This document shows, in pieces, positions 40,957 to 50,449 of a stretch of 64,000 bases of DNA (its first letter is position 1; each line of letters opens with the position of its first letter). Source of the stretch: Xenorhabdus beddingii (GTDB lineage Bacteria; Pseudomonadota; Gammaproteobacteria; Enterobacterales; Enterobacteriaceae); NCBI RefSeq assembly GCF_002127545.1, contig NZ_MUBK01000003.1, positions 124,001 through 188,000 of the forward strand, read 5' to 3'. The notes below the pieces were generated by a model, which searched no databases, was not told the origin of the DNA, and was given only the letters and a program-made list of their open reading frames with translations. The position numbers were made by a program, and so were the translations under genes.

Positions 40957-40988
40957 AAGTGCAACGCATAACAATTTGCGTTGCACTT
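40957..40988. repeat. Inverted repeat AAGTGCAACGCA/TGCGTTGCACTT between nucleotidase and oppA genes
   Basis: A perfect 12-base-pair stem with an 8-base loop, followed on the plus strand by a T-run, with a further half copy (ACGTTGCACTTTT) at 40997-41009. Both neighbours run on the minus strand, where there is no T-run, so it is either an end signal for the nucleotidase gene or a control element for the oppA array. Nothing else was seen in the 40776-41093 gap. Confidence 0.55.
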
Positions 40989-41093
40989 TTTTGTTTACGT
41001 TGCACTTTTGATCTGGATCAAACAACGGTTACAGTATCTTTGATCTAGGGGTTTTATCCACGATGATCTACGTTATCTTTTATCCCCGTCACA

Positions 41094-42731
41094 TTATTTT
41101 GCCCCAATATCTGTAATCCGCTCTTGTTTCGGGTAATGAATCGGGGATTTCTCCGCAAAATATTTCACCACCGCCTCAATATCCGGCACGTTATAGACCG
41201 GATCGGTTCCCTCTTTAAAGACGGAGAAACGGCTTCCCCCGGTCGCCAGGTATTCATTGGCGGCCACGCGATATTTCGCTTTCATATCAATCGGCTTGCC
41301 ATTGATTTTTATCGAATTGACGATAACGCGATCGCCCACGGGTTGGGTGCTGTCCCATGCATATTGAAGACTGTGTGATACCGCCAAAACCTGTGGACGT
41401 GAACGATCCCATTGTTGTTCCAGCAATCGCTTGATCTGTTCGCCCGTCAGTGTCTTGGTCACCATCATGTTGGAGAAGGGCTGGACGGTATAAATCGCGT
41501 TATACGTCACCTCTCCCGCATCCATCGGGGCACGAATGCCACCACTGTTGACGAACGCTATCTGCGCCCCACCATGTTCTTTGGCAGTGGTTGCATATAA
41601 ATGGGCATCCGCGATCACTTTACCCAATGCAGATTCCCCGCCGGTACTGGTCTCTTTAGTCAGATTGCTTGCCAATTTACCAATAATACGGTTTGCCAGC
41701 GGCGTGGCTATTTTTTCGTAAGATGACAATAACTCAGTGATTTTCGGATCTTTGGCGTATTGACGGTTATCAACCCAGATATTTTTCGCCTTGAAATCCA
41801 CCACATCTTTCGTGGTTTTATCCAGTTTCAGATCCAGTTGAGTCAGCAATGCCCCATTAGATTGCGCTGAAGTGACGGACTTACCATTAATCACGCAGTT
41901 ATAAGCCTGATGGGTATGACCGCTGATCACGAAATCCACTTCTTGATCCAGATGGTTGACGATCTCCAAGACCTTACCTGTTACGTCATGACAGGCATTG
42001 ACATCAATGCGCCCGCCATCACGTTTCTGCGCGGCACCTTCGTGGATCAAGACGCCTATCGCTTTCACCCCTTTTTTCTGCAATTCCGGCACCAAGGCGT
42101 TGATGGTTTTGACTTCATTGGAAAAAGTCAGTCCTTCAGTACCTTGAGGAGTCACAATGGCAGGGGTTCCTTCCAGCGTCAGACCGATAAAGGCAACCGG
42201 AATGCCATCAAATTTTTTGATGACATATTCAGGAAACAGGGTTTTGCCCGTTTCATTCACCGTGACATTGGCGGACAGGTATTGGAAATCCGCGCCCTTA
42301 AAGGGTTTTGACCCCTGACAGCCGGTCACCGGATGGCAGCCGCCATTTTGCTTACGCAGCAGTTCATCCCTGCCTTTGTCGAATTCATGATTGCCGACAG
42401 AAGTCGCTTCCAGTCCGGCAAGGGACAAGGCTTCGATACTGGGTTCATCATGGAACATAGACGAGAGCAACGGGCTGGCGCCGATCATATCCCCTGCGGC
42501 AACGACAATGTTGTTCGGGTTCTCTTGTTTCAACGCCTTAATCAAGGTAGCCATATGTTCAATACCACCCGGTTGATTAGGCCCCGGCGCTTTCAATGCG
42601 CCATGAAAGTCATTCAGGCCCAGCACCCGTACAGCCACAACATTTTCTGGATCATAGGCCGGTTTGGTTGCACATCCTGCCAACAATGCGGCACCTATCG
42701 CAATCGGAAGAAATTTATATTTATAATTCAT
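41094..42731 (-). CDS. 5'-nucleotidase/metallophosphatase family lipoprotein
   Basis: A 545-residue UshA-related enzyme. The N-terminus has a lipobox, 'LLAGC' with Cys19, so it should be anchored to the outer membrane on the periplasmic side. The metallophosphoesterase domain shows 'GLNDFHGAL', 'AAGDMIGASPL', 'VGNHEFDKG', and 'VISGHTHQAYNC'; the C-terminal 5'-nucleotidase domain shows 'VNSGGIRAPMDAGEVTYNAIYTVQPFSN'. It probably hydrolyses extracellular nucleotides to nucleosides and phosphate. It is not a plain UshA orthologue (lipoprotein anchor, different start). It follows cpdB on the same strand after 159 bases. Confidence 0.9.
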   Translation of the reverse strand: MNYKYKFLPIAIGAALLAGCATKPAYDPENVVAVRVLGLNDFHGALKAPGPNQPGGIEHMATLIKALKQENPNNIVVAAGDMIGASPLLSSMFHDEPSIEALSLAGLEATSVGNHEFDKGRDELLRKQNGGCHPVTGCQGSKPFKGADFQYLSANVTVNETGKTLFPEYVIKKFDGIPVAFIGLTLEGTPAIVTPQGTEGLTFSNEVKTINALVPELQKKGVKAIGVLIHEGAAQKRDGGRIDVNACHDVTGKVLEIVNHLDQEVDFVISGHTHQAYNCVINGKSVTSAQSNGALLTQLDLKLDKTTKDVVDFKAKNIWVDNRQYAKDPKITELLSSYEKIATPLANRIIGKLASNLTKETSTGGESALGKVIADAHLYATTAKEHGGAQIAFVNSGGIRAPMDAGEVTYNAIYTVQPFSNMMVTKTLTGEQIKRLLEQQWDRSRPQVLAVSHSLQYAWDSTQPVGDRVIVNSIKINGKPIDMKAKYRVAANEYLATGGSRFSVFKEGTDPVYNVPDIEAVVKYFAEKSPIHYPKQERITDIGAK

Positions 42732-42890
42732 TGTATGACCTCTTAACGTTCAGGCTTTGAACAATCAATCACTGCAAAATTTTTGCTGTAGCAGATATAG
42801 AATTCGTCACGAACAGTCTGCCTGCCCTTCGCCTTCACCGGGGAGAGGATGAGCAGGCATCAGGACTATTCCGTGCAGTACCGTTCAGGT

Positions 42891-44846
42891 TTATTTTTTC
42901 TCTGTCAGAGAGATTTGATAAATCGCAAAACCGATATCATCATTTTTCAAGTAGTTCATCGGATATTGAGCATGTGCTTTAATGAATTTTGCTGCTTGTT
43001 CTGATGGCGAAGTTTCGAAGCGTATATCCAGTTTTTTGTCTGTTTTAATGGGCAGGAATGACCAATTGTTTTCAGCCTGTGTCGATACGACACCCTTCTC
43101 TTTGGTGATTCTGGCAATGTAAGACGCCAAAATGGTCCGGTTTTCATCCGGTGAAGCAAATGCGATGTGATCCTCTCCGGTTCCCGCAAATTTACCGCCG
43201 TAACCACGGTAGTTATTGGTGGCAATCAGGAAAGTGGCTTTCGGATCAATCGGTTTGCCCTGATAGGTGACGTCTTTGATGCGGTTTGCATCTTTATTGA
43301 TAAGCTGGCAGTCCGTGTCATATTTAGCGGGTTGGGTCAGGTCTATCTTATAGTCAACACCTGTGATGGTATCGAAGTTATAAGTGCGGAAACCCTCCCA
43401 GTTCAACAATTCCTGCGGTTTGCTGGACGTCGGGTCGATCCGGTTAAACATGCCCGCAGAGCATTCCAGCCATTCAACCACATCCGCACCCGTGGCTTTG
43501 ACAACCACCAGTGTATTTGGGTAGAGGTACAGGTCAGCCGCATTACGGAAGGTCAAATCGCCTTTTTCCACTTCCACAAAGTCAGCCGGGGCATTTTTGC
43601 GGCCGCCCGCTTTGAAAGGTGCCGCCGCTGCCAGAATGGGAAGCCCATCCAGATTAGGATCGCCCTGAACGAAGCGTTTGGTGTAATCCACCTGCGCATC
43701 ATTGACGATCTGAACGGTTGGGTCGCTTTGGATCAAAGCCAAATAGCTGTACATGTTGGCAGAGGCTTTACCAATGAATTTGCCAACGAAATCGCGGGTT
43801 CCCTGATGATCTTTTTCGATGAGGGAGGCCAGTTTGCCATCGCGTTCAACCCGCGCCTTTTTATGCACTTTATCATAGATAGGGCGGGCTTCTGCCTTGG
43901 CTGATTCGACTTTCCACTCGCCGCTGTCGTTATTGATCACCATATCAACCACGCCCAGATGATCGCCCCACTGTCCCGGCATCACGGCTGGGATACCATT
44001 AACCGTTCCATTAGCGACATCGACACCCTTGATATCGGCATATTCCTTACTTGGGAATACACCATGTGCATGACCAAACATGATGGCATTAATCTCAGGC
44101 ACTTCACTCAGATAGTAAACGGAGTTTTCTGCCATTGCCTTATAAGGTTCTTGAGAAAAACCAGAGTGCGGAATGGCGATGATCAGGTCAGCGCCCTCTT
44201 TCTTCATTTGAGGAACAAATTTTTTCGCGGTTTCGGTAATATCATTGACAATGACTTTGCCATCCAGATTGGCTTTGTCCCAAATACTGATTTGGGGCGG
44301 AACAAAACCGATATAACCCACCTTAATCGTGTGTTCTTTGCCTTCCCGATCTTTGACTGGGGTATCGACGATAATATAAGGCGTAAAGTAGTTTTTGCCG
44401 GTTTTGGCATCCATGATATTGGCGTTGATATAGGGGAACCTGGCACCCGCAATGGCCTGTTTCAGGTAATCCAGCCCAAAGTTGAATTCATGGTTGCCAA
44501 AGTTACCCACGGTATAATTCATGGTGTTCATCAGTTGATGGGCCGGGTGGACATCCCCTTTTTTCAGCCCTTTTGCGGCCATGTAATCTGCAAGAGGGCT
44601 GCCCTGAATCAAGTCACCGTTATCAACCAAAATGGTGTTGGTTGCTTCAGCCCTGGCAGCCTTGATTAAGTTCGCAGTACGAACCAGACCAAATTGCTCC
44701 GTGGATTTATCCTTAAAGTAATCGAAGTCCATCAGATTGCTATGAATATCCGAGGTTTCCATCACCCGTAAATCAACGGTCGCCGCATTCACATTGAATG
44801 CCACCAACATTGCCAATGTTGATACTTTCAACATACTCTTCATCAT
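42891..44846 (-). CDS. cpdB: 2',3'-cyclic-nucleotide 2'-phosphodiesterase/3'-nucleotidase
   Basis: A 651-residue periplasmic bifunctional enzyme, length close to E. coli CpdB. A signal peptide precedes '[25 protein letters not shown]'; '[16 protein letters not shown]', '[12 protein letters not shown]', and '[11 protein letters not shown]' are the metal-binding motifs; '[22 protein letters not shown]' and '[14 protein letters not shown]' belong to the nucleotidase domain. I place the start at 44846 behind GAGGGG; the longer frame to 45005 runs into the porin gene. Together with the nucleotidase next door it supports nucleotide scavenging. Confidence 0.95.
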   Translation of the reverse strand: MMKSMLKVSTLAMLVAFNVNAATVDLRVMETSDIHSNLMDFDYFKDKSTEQFGLVRTANLIKAARAEATNTILVDNGDLIQGSPLADYMAAKGLKKGDVHPAHQLMNTMNYTVGNFGNHEFNFGLDYLKQAIAGARFPYINANIMDAKTGKNYFTPYIIVDTPVKDREGKEHTIKVGYIGFVPPQISIWDKANLDGKVIVNDITETAKKFVPQMKKEGADLIIAIPHSGFSQEPYKAMAENSVYYLSEVPEINAIMFGHAHGVFPSKEYADIKGVDVANGTVNGIPAVMPGQWGDHLGVVDMVINNDSGEWKVESAKAEARPIYDKVHKKARVERDGKLASLIEKDHQGTRDFVGKFIGKASANMYSYLALIQSDPTVQIVNDAQVDYTKRFVQGDPNLDGLPILAAAAPFKAGGRKNAPADFVEVEKGDLTFRNAADLYLYPNTLVVVKATGADVVEWLECSAGMFNRIDPTSSKPQELLNWEGFRTYNFDTITGVDYKIDLTQPAKYDTDCQLINKDANRIKDVTYQGKPIDPKATFLIATNNYRGYGGKFAGTGEDHIAFASPDENRTILASYIARITKEKGVVSTQAENNWSFLPIKTDKKLDIRFETSPSEQAAKFIKAHAQYPMNYLKNDDIGFAIYQISLTEKK

Positions 44847-44907
44847 GCTATGCCCCTCTAGAATGATTACGGGAGAGCCCAAGTGAGTTCTCCCCATGAA
44901 ATTTTGC

Positions 44908-46104
44908 TTAAAAAGACAAACGTGCGCCTGCTTCCAGAATGGTTTGTTGGGTATTTTTGTAAGCCGGATTGTCACTACGGACATCATCATAGGCCGTTTC
45001 AACAAACAGGATCAGGTTATTGTACTTAGAAACCGCAAAGCGTTTGTCTAAACCGACCGTGTAGGTCTGTTTTTTATAGTTGAATGTGTTGGCGTCCCCT
45101 GCCCGCAGGTAATATCCCGCATACATGCCGCTGCCAATCTTATCCCAATGCCACTTTCCACCCAAACCGTATAGGTTTGCTTTCCAGTCGCCTTTAACCG
45201 ATTTGCTCTGTAGGCTTGAGCTGCGGCCTTCCTGATAGATTAATCCTGAGTTTTTGGAACGCGCTACCCCATAATCCAAGCCCATGGAGAATTCACGTCC
45301 AGGGAAATAGTATTCCACGCCAAAAGCCAGCAGGCTATCTTGTGGAGAAGCCAGCCCGGCATCGCCGCTACTCTTCGCTTTACTTTCAGTTTCTATCGTT
45401 ACCGGTTTTTTCCGCTCTCCTGTCGCCTGAGAATAACCCGCACTGGCTTCCAGACCAAAGTCCGATTTATAGAAACCGACTATTGAATAAGCGTGGCGAA
45501 TATCACCATGATGACGTTCTTTATCATCACCGGATTGACCACTGTAAGTTGCCGCCAGGTTGAAACCTTTATAGCTATTGGTTTGAACGAAGAGCGTTTG
45601 AGGCAAACGGGTAAGGAAGTTGTTTTTGCCGACACCTTTACCGTCATAGCCGGTTGCGCGGCCCAATACGTCGCCGAAATAAAATACGCCGGTGTTGCCA
45701 TAGCCGTAGCTGGATTTTCTCACCCAATCGATGGGAATATAAGTACGGCCAATTTGAAATTCACCCATGTCACGGTGAGAAGCCCCGATATAACCGACGC
45801 GGTTATACATCTCAAAACTCGTTTTGCGGTTCTCGCTGTTGGTCCTTTGGGTATCAGAACCCCACTCCATTTTGCCGAAGACATTAATCTCTTGAGTCAG
45901 TTCATGACTGGCAGCCACCCCGATACGGCTACCATCATCTTTGATGCGAATATCATGATTATCGCTGGTCACTGACGTTTTCATCCGAACCTGACCGGTC
46001 AAATCGACCTTGCTTCCTTTGTCGTTATATACCGTAACCGCATTGGCGCTGCCAGACGTGATCAATAACCCAATTAAAGTGACTAACGGCTTCATCTTGC
46101 TCAT
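44908..46104 (-). CDS. Gram-negative trimeric porin, OmpC/OmpF type (first)
   Basis: A 398-residue outer-membrane general porin. Signal peptide to about residue 22 (SGSANA), mature start '[17 protein letters not shown]', strand patterns '[22 protein letters not shown]' and a C-terminal phenylalanine ('[10 protein letters not shown]'), which the BAM complex recognises. It is 61 bases upstream of cpdB on the same strand, so substrate entry and hydrolysis may be co-expressed. It is clearly different from the porin at 50450. Confidence 0.9.
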   Translation of the reverse strand: MSKMKPLVTLIGLLITSGSANAVTVYNDKGSKVDLTGQVRMKTSVTSDNHDIRIKDDGSRIGVAASHELTQEINVFGKMEWGSDTQRTNSENRKTSFEMYNRVGYIGASHRDMGEFQIGRTYIPIDWVRKSSYGYGNTGVFYFGDVLGRATGYDGKGVGKNNFLTRLPQTLFVQTNSYKGFNLAATYSGQSGDDKERHHGDIRHAYSIVGFYKSDFGLEASAGYSQATGERKKPVTIETESKAKSSGDAGLASPQDSLLAFGVEYYFPGREFSMGLDYGVARSKNSGLIYQEGRSSSLQSKSVKGDWKANLYGLGGKWHWDKIGSGMYAGYYLRAGDANTFNYKKQTYTVGLDKRFAVSKYNNLILFVETAYDDVRSDNPAYKNTQQTILEAGARLSF

Positions 46105-46526
46105 AATAAGACACCCACTAAATATTAAATTTAATAATCTGATTTTCTTTCAGGCAAAAGCTCGCTCTATCGCAGGCCAGTCTGCAATATCAATATATTG
46201 AGGACAATAAATGCCCGTCACGATCCTTTCGTCAAAAGAAAATCGTTCAAAAAAATGACTATGTTTGAATATTATTTAAAATAATCTCTGTTACATCTTC
46301 CTGTTGAGCGTTTTTATCAACATCAATATGGAGTCAGTAATCAAAAAGATTTGTGACAATAATGCGTTTTACTTTTAAGCCAGAAGACACTTGGAAAATG
46401 TATTTTTCTTCCCTTGCGCTTCTGAACCCTGTTTATTGCACATGCTAATAATAACCTAAAAAAACAATATATTTCGTGAAGAAATCCACATTAACGCAAA
46501 TATATAGACAAATTATTACAATTATA
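46105..46526. other. Non-coding, A+T-rich region upstream of the porin
   Basis: The gap between the porin and mak is about 950 bases. This first part is A+T-rich and holds the porin promoter region; I found no gene. The remaining features of the gap (CRP-like site, palindrome) are listed separately, and 46543-46949 shows nothing else I can name. Confidence 0.5.
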
Positions 46527-46542
46527 TGTGATAAAAATCACA
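46527..46542. promoter_or_regulatory. CRP/FNR-type palindrome TGTGATAAAAATCACA
   Basis: TGTGA-N6-TCACA is an exact core CRP consensus. It is about 420 bases upstream of the porin start and 500 bases from mak, so its target is not obvious. By eye. Confidence 0.5.
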
Positions 46543-46949
46543 AAATTTTGACAGTTATGATTTTCGACACAACATTCCATGATGAGAACCCGCAAAAAAT
46601 TTTATTTATCATGCCATTGAAAACCCTTCATTTAGCCTGTTTTTTCTCCATCTTTTAATGATTTAATGAACTGTCTTTTTTATCACCTGAATAATTAACA
46701 AATTTAAAGTCAGATGCGATATTTCATTCACTGACGAATAAATATATTTTCAATGCAGTATAAGACATTTATTATAAATATAATGAATGGATTAATTCAT
46801 TATTCCCATTATTACCCGTAACATGGAAAATAAATTAACGCATAAAGTTACATATTTAACTTAAGTCAACCTTTAATAAGTCCATCATATTTTGTAGATA
46901 GGATAAGTCAAACAAATAAAGAGGACATTCATTTATTATGATTATTCAT

Positions 46950-47006
46950 ATTTCAAGTTGCGGCTTTCTTGTTGGCTTTCATTCTCCGCTGCACGCAACT
47001 TGAAAT
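46950..47006. repeat. Palindromic intergenic repeat, TTTCAAGTTGC type
   Basis: ATTTCAAGTTGCG pairs exactly with CGCAACTTGAAAT across 31 bases, 45 bases after the mak stop. Repeats with this edge sequence are common between genes in Xenorhabdus/Photorhabdus (from general knowledge). A related, less perfect one lies between pirA and pirB. It may act as a mak terminator or be a small mobile repeat. Confidence 0.75.
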
Positions 47007-47051
47007 CGATTAAGGATATTGGGTTAGTCTATGCCTGATGAAAATACGCAG

Positions 47052-47960
47052 TTACTGCTGTGGCCACAACCAAGCTGCACCACGCACCCCACTAGAATCA
47101 CCATGTAGCGCTTTTCTGATCGGCGTAGCGCACTCTCCACCAAAAACCCACTCTTTGACGAGATCGGGCAAAGTTTGGTAGAGGCGATCGACGTTACTCA
47201 TGCCTCCCCCCAAGACAATCACATCGGGATCAAGCAGATTAATCACTTGTGCCAAAGCCCGAGCCAAACGCCTTTCATAACGCTGCATTGCCAATTCTGC
47301 CCACTGATCTCCCTGTTCCAGGGAGGCGATAATTTCGTGACCTTTTTTATTGACTCCACTTAAGAGAAGGTAATCTTGCGTAAACCCGGTCCCCGATACA
47401 AACGTTTCGGTACATCCCGGCTTGCCACAAAAACAACGGACTTCGGCCTGATACGCCCGATCTTCTTCATCCATCCACGGTAACGGGTTATGTCCCCACT
47501 CTCCGGCCAGCCCATTCCCGCCCGCATGAACCCGGCCATCAAATGCGATCCCTGAGCCACAGCCCGTCCCAATGATAACGGCAAAGACCATTGGCATTCC
47601 CGCGCCTGCACCATCAGTGGCCTCTGATACCGCCAAACAGTTTGCATCATTGGCAATACGCACTTCACGCCCCAACAGCGCAGCGATATCCTTATCCAGT
47701 ATTTGCTCATTCATCCAAACGGAGTTGGCATTTTTGACTTTTCCGGTAAAAGGCGAAATGGCGCCAGGAATGCCGATCCCTACGGTTCCCTGCTGCCCGG
47801 TTGCCTGTTCCGCATCGTGAATCAGCCCAACAATGGCTTGCAATGTTTTTTGATAGTCGTTACGGGGGGTATCCACCCGTTTGCGAAATTGCTCTTCACC
47901 CTGATCACCCAATGCGATCACTTCAATCTTAGTCCCACCCAGATCAATACCTATGCGCAT
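47052..47960 (-). CDS. mak: Fructokinase (ROK family)
   Basis: A 302-residue cytosolic sugar kinase, near-identical in layout to E. coli Mak. '[16 protein letters not shown]' is the phosphate-binding loop, '[11 protein letters not shown]' and '[18 protein letters not shown]' form the sugar site, and '[10 protein letters not shown]' with the zinc motif '[12 protein letters not shown]' is the ROK signature. It phosphorylates fructose, and probably mannose, to the 6-phosphate. Single gene; no sugar transporter adjoins it. Confidence 0.94.
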   Translation of the reverse strand: MRIGIDLGGTKIEVIALGDQGEEQFRKRVDTPRNDYQKTLQAIVGLIHDAEQATGQQGTVGIGIPGAISPFTGKVKNANSVWMNEQILDKDIAALLGREVRIANDANCLAVSEATDGAGAGMPMVFAVIIGTGCGSGIAFDGRVHAGGNGLAGEWGHNPLPWMDEEDRAYQAEVRCFCGKPGCTETFVSGTGFTQDYLLLSGVNKKGHEIIASLEQGDQWAELAMQRYERRLARALAQVINLLDPDVIVLGGGMSNVDRLYQTLPDLVKEWVFGGECATPIRKALHGDSSGVRGAAWLWPQQ

Positions 47961-48020
47961 AGCTTACCTTTTCTATTTATACCGTTGCTGTTTAATACTA
48001 TGTTAATACTATGGGGCTTT

Positions 48021-48143
48021 TTATTATCCAGAGCAGAGTATATCTCCGGCATTTGGGCCGCGCCTCCAATATATCCCTTCCGGTGTGATGGTAAAATTAT
48101 CGACCTTGACGCACTTGTGGCGGTTCTGGATTCGAACCCCATA
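48021..48143 (-). pseudogene. Possible remnant of a DUF927-like phage/plasmid gene
   Basis: On the minus strand a 39-codon stretch between stops contains 'KCVKVDNFTITPEGIYWRRG' followed by ten residues ending LCSG. It resembles the N-terminal strand pattern of DUF927 proteins of P4-like elements (F-x-V/I-T-x-x-G-V/I-Y ... L-C-S). There is no start codon and no continuation. It lies next to a mobile-looking two-gene module. Very short, so the call is weak. Confidence 0.3.
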
Positions 48144-48159
48144 TTAACCCCCAAAAAAC

Positions 48160-48206
48160 GGTAACCATTGTTGACAAAAAACTCTTGACTGGTTACTATT
48201 GTTACC
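48160..48206 (+). promoter_or_regulatory. Promoter with two palindromic operators for the 48243-49117 module
   Basis: GGTAACCATTGTTGAC (48160-48175) and GGTTACTATTGTTACC (48191-48206) are near-palindromes 31 bases apart. They flank TTGACA (48171-48176), 17 bases, TACTAT (48194-48199), a good sigma-70 promoter. This fits binding of a repressor, most simply the HTH protein encoded downstream. Confidence 0.6.
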
Positions 48207-48242
48207 GACTGGCTATTTTGGTCAACAGCGTTCTTTTACAAA

Positions 48243-48488
48243 GTGAGACTGAGTTTGAAAGGAGTGTTGTCTATCGCGTATCACAAAAACAAAGAAATTA
48301 GCGCGGCAATTGCATATGCCGTGTCTCAAGGCTGGATCTACGTTAAACGTAAGGGAAAAGGCCATGCAGTGGGAATTTTGCGCTGTGGTAATGAAGATAA
48401 ATGCCACCAAAAATCAGTTTGGGGAACACCGGAAAGTCCTCAAGACCACGCGAAAGACATCATCTCATTAGTGGATAAATGCCAATAA
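48243..48488 (+). CDS. Small HicA-like candidate toxin
   Basis: An 81-residue basic protein. 'KEISAAIAYAVSQGWIYVKRKGKGHAVGIL' and the end 'VWGTPESPQDHAKDIISLVDKCQ' match a small family I recall as widespread and paired with an HTH protein; the G-W...K-x-G-H-x-x-G layout recalls HicA, where a His is catalytic. Function is not established to my knowledge. The start is uncertain: GTG at 48243 gives the length stated, but AAAGGAG lies at 48258-48264, which would favour a start near 48267-48275 where only TTG is available. A hairpin with a T-run follows the stop. Confidence 0.6.
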   Translation: MRLSLKGVLSIAYHKNKEISAAIAYAVSQGWIYVKRKGKGHAVGILRCGNEDKCHQKSVWGTPESPQDHAKDIISLVDKCQ

Positions 48489-48493
48489 TACTC

Positions 48494-48517
48494 AGGCCGT
48501 CAATCGGCGGCCTTTTT
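48494..48517 (+). terminator. Terminator or attenuator between the two module genes
   Basis: AGGCCG/CGGCCT stem with an 8-base loop and five T, 6 bases after the first stop and 37 bases before the next start. It could lower expression of the second gene. Confidence 0.65.
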
Positions 48518-48553
48518 CTTTAAGTCTCACACCTCCCTGACAGGAAATTAACG

Positions 48554-49117
48554 ATGAAAAAATACAGTTTCGATATTGTGGTAGGCGGAAAGAAAATCAC
48601 TACCGACGATAGTTTATTTGATATATCAGATGCGTTGTACGAAGCGGGATGCAGCGACGCACATCCAGCCGCATACAACGGCACACTTTATGTTAACTTT
48701 ACACGCACTCGCGAAAGTTACTCAAAGGCCGTGATGTCTGCGATCTCTGACATTGAGTCTGTTTCTGGTTTAGTTTGTCTGTCTGTAGATATTGGTGATG
48801 TGGTCAGTTTAAGTGACGCTGCCGAACTGGCCGGCACCACTAAGGCCGCGCTATCTCGATACAACAAGGGTAGCCGTGGAAAAGGGGATTTCCCAACACC
48901 TATCCTGCGTGTAGACAGTCAACGCCCATTATGGTCTTGGGGCGATATTGCGGAATGGCTGGCAAAAAATAAGATCATAGACAACGAGTTGGTAGAGCAA
49001 GCGCGTATCACTGGCTCTATTAATACCGCCCTATCAATCCGAAATACTAACGCAATGGTCGCGGTGTCTCAATTTTTGGATGAACTGAATAATAACCATG
49101 CGTTAGTTTCCGTATAA
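48554..49117 (+). CDS. HTH protein, probable antitoxin/autorepressor
   Basis: A 187-residue protein. Residues about 1-80 form an alpha/beta domain with 'SDALYEAGCSDAHPAAYNGTLYVNFTR' and 'AVMSAISDIESV'. Residues about 85-135 ('VSLSDAAELAGTTKAALSRYNKGSRG', then 'PLWSWGDIAEWL') form an excisionase/MerR-like winged helix-turn-helix. The same domain pair occurs beside small HicA-like proteins in many bacteria. It probably binds the palindromes upstream of the module and neutralises the first protein; both roles are inferred. Confidence 0.65.
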   Translation: MKKYSFDIVVGGKKITTDDSLFDISDALYEAGCSDAHPAAYNGTLYVNFTRTRESYSKAVMSAISDIESVSGLVCLSVDIGDVVSLSDAAELAGTTKAALSRYNKGSRGKGDFPTPILRVDSQRPLWSWGDIAEWLAKNKIIDNELVEQARITGSINTALSIRNTNAMVAVSQFLDELNNNHALVSV

Positions 49118-49149
49118 ATAATAATAACGCCTTTAAAGTCTCACAGTTG

Positions 49150-49173
49150 GCCATCATTAGATGGCTTTTTTTT
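49150..49173 (+). terminator. Terminator after the HTH gene
   Basis: GCCATC/GATGGC with ATTA loop and eight T, 33 bases after the stop. Confidence 0.9.
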
Positions 49174-49233
49174 GTTCAAAACGCAGTATTCCATCCGTTG
49201 ATAGCTTAACTTACATACCTTCTACCTACTTGT

Positions 49234-49382
49234 ATGGAGTTTATTAAGAAATATCTGAAGGGTTGTATCGACTGTGGCTGATCAACCTGAACGCAATGCC
49301 GGGGAGGATGTCAAATGAAACGGATGAAGTACTAGGGCTTCATCACATGATTCGTTATTATGCCCCCTTATGTTTGAGATGA
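49234..49382 (+). other. rdgC leader with short frames and a hairpin
   Basis: The 300-base gap before rdgC contains GGGGAGG at 49301-49307 ahead of ATG at 49315, which encodes only six codons (MKRMKY) before TAG. GATGAAG/CTTCATC can pair over that stop (about 49323-49342). Other short frames overlap (from 49234 and 49308). It may be a translated leader controlling rdgC, or a remnant of a removed gene. Confidence 0.35.
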
Positions 49383-49418
49383 CCTTTATCACGATACGCA
49401 ACAATATGGGGTAACTGC

Positions 49419-50330
49419 ATGTTATGGTTCAAAAATTTAATGATTTACCGTTTAAACCGAGAGATATCTCTTTCTGCGGATGAACTGGAAAAACAATTAA
49501 GCCCATTGGCATTCACCCCGTGTGGCAGTCAGGATATGATGAAAACGGGTTGGGTTTCGCCAATGGGTTCTCACAGTGAAGCGCTGACCCATGCTTCCGG
49601 CAATCAGATCCTGATCTGCGCGCGTAAGGAAGAGAAAATGCTGCCTTCGCCTGTCATTAAGCAAGAATTACAGGCCAAAATCGCCCGTCTGGAAGGTGAA
49701 CAGCACCGTAAGCTGAAAAAAACAGAAAAGGATTCTTTGAAAGATGAAGTCATCCACACACTGTTGCCAAGAGCCTTTAGCCGTTTCAGCCAAACCTATA
49801 TTTGGATCGATACCGTCAACCATTTGATCATTGTTGATGCCGCCAGCGCAAAACGCGCTGAAGATAATCTGGCATTATTGAGAAAAACTTTGGGTTCATT
49901 GCCCGTCGTTCCGCTGACATTCACCGACCCTATTGAGTTGACCTTAACGGAATGGGTGCGTTCAGGTCATTTGCCTACCGGTTATGCCCTGATGGATGAG
50001 GCCGAGCTGAAAGCCATTTTGGAAGAAGGTGGCGTTATCCGCTGTAAGAAGCAAGCATTGGTATCAGACGAAATTGCGGCACATATTGAATCCGGCAAAC
50101 ACGTCACTAAACTGGCATTGGATTGGGAAGAGCGCGTTCAGTTCATGCTGTCAGATGATGGCGCTTTTAAACGCATCAAATTCAGCCAAACCTTACGTGA
50201 TCAAAACGATGATATCGATCGTGAAGATGTTGCCCAACGGTTCGATGCCGATTTTACCTTAATGACCGGCGAATTAAGCGCACTCATCAAAAACACCATT
50301 GAGGCACTGGGCGGCGAGGCGGAAAGATAA
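49419..50330 (+). CDS. rdgC: Recombination-associated protein RdgC
   Basis: A 303-residue protein that forms a ring-shaped dimer on DNA and restrains RecA. It follows E. coli RdgC almost throughout: '[23 protein letters not shown]', '[26 protein letters not shown]', '[28 protein letters not shown]', '[11 protein letters not shown]', '[13 protein letters not shown]'. In E. coli rdgC is next to mak, and that adjacency is kept here apart from the intervening two-gene module. Confidence 0.96.
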   Translation: MLWFKNLMIYRLNREISLSADELEKQLSPLAFTPCGSQDMMKTGWVSPMGSHSEALTHASGNQILICARKEEKMLPSPVIKQELQAKIARLEGEQHRKLKKTEKDSLKDEVIHTLLPRAFSRFSQTYIWIDTVNHLIIVDAASAKRAEDNLALLRKTLGSLPVVPLTFTDPIELTLTEWVRSGHLPTGYALMDEAELKAILEEGGVIRCKKQALVSDEIAAHIESGKHVTKLALDWEERVQFMLSDDGAFKRIKFSQTLRDQNDDIDREDVAQRFDADFTLMTGELSALIKNTIEALGGEAER

Positions 50331-50355
50331 TAGACATAAAAAGATAAATAAAAGA

Positions 50356-50394
50356 CGAACTGCCTACAACAGTGATATCCAGTGAGGCAGTTCG
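50356..50394. terminator. Hairpin between convergent rdgC and porin
   Basis: A perfect 10-base-pair stem CGAACTGCCT/AGGCAGTTCG with a 19-base loop between two convergent genes; no T-run. Confidence 0.55.
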
Positions 50395-50449
50395 ACAAGA
50401 CAATTGACCCTGTTTTTTTACCCTGTCTTCATCCCTATTACAGTTTCAA

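Noticed and set aside
40957-40988. Inverted repeat as a simple rho-independent terminator for the nucleotidase gene
   Set aside because: The T-run is on the wrong strand for that gene, so it is listed as an inverted repeat only.
43167-44669. Long open frames on the plus strand opposite cpdB (245 and 236 codons)
   Set aside because: Their translations look like antisense shadows of the cpdB reading frame, and cpdB itself is unmistakable.
44847-45005. Longer cpdB start at 45005
   Set aside because: It overlaps the porin coding region, lacks a signal peptide, and the ATG at 44846 has GAGGGG and the correct signal sequence.
48125-48150. GGTTCGAATCC-like sequence on the minus strand, resembling a tRNA T-arm
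   Set aside because: The flanking bases do not pair as a T-stem, and no acceptor stem, D-arm or anticodon arm can be drawn around it.
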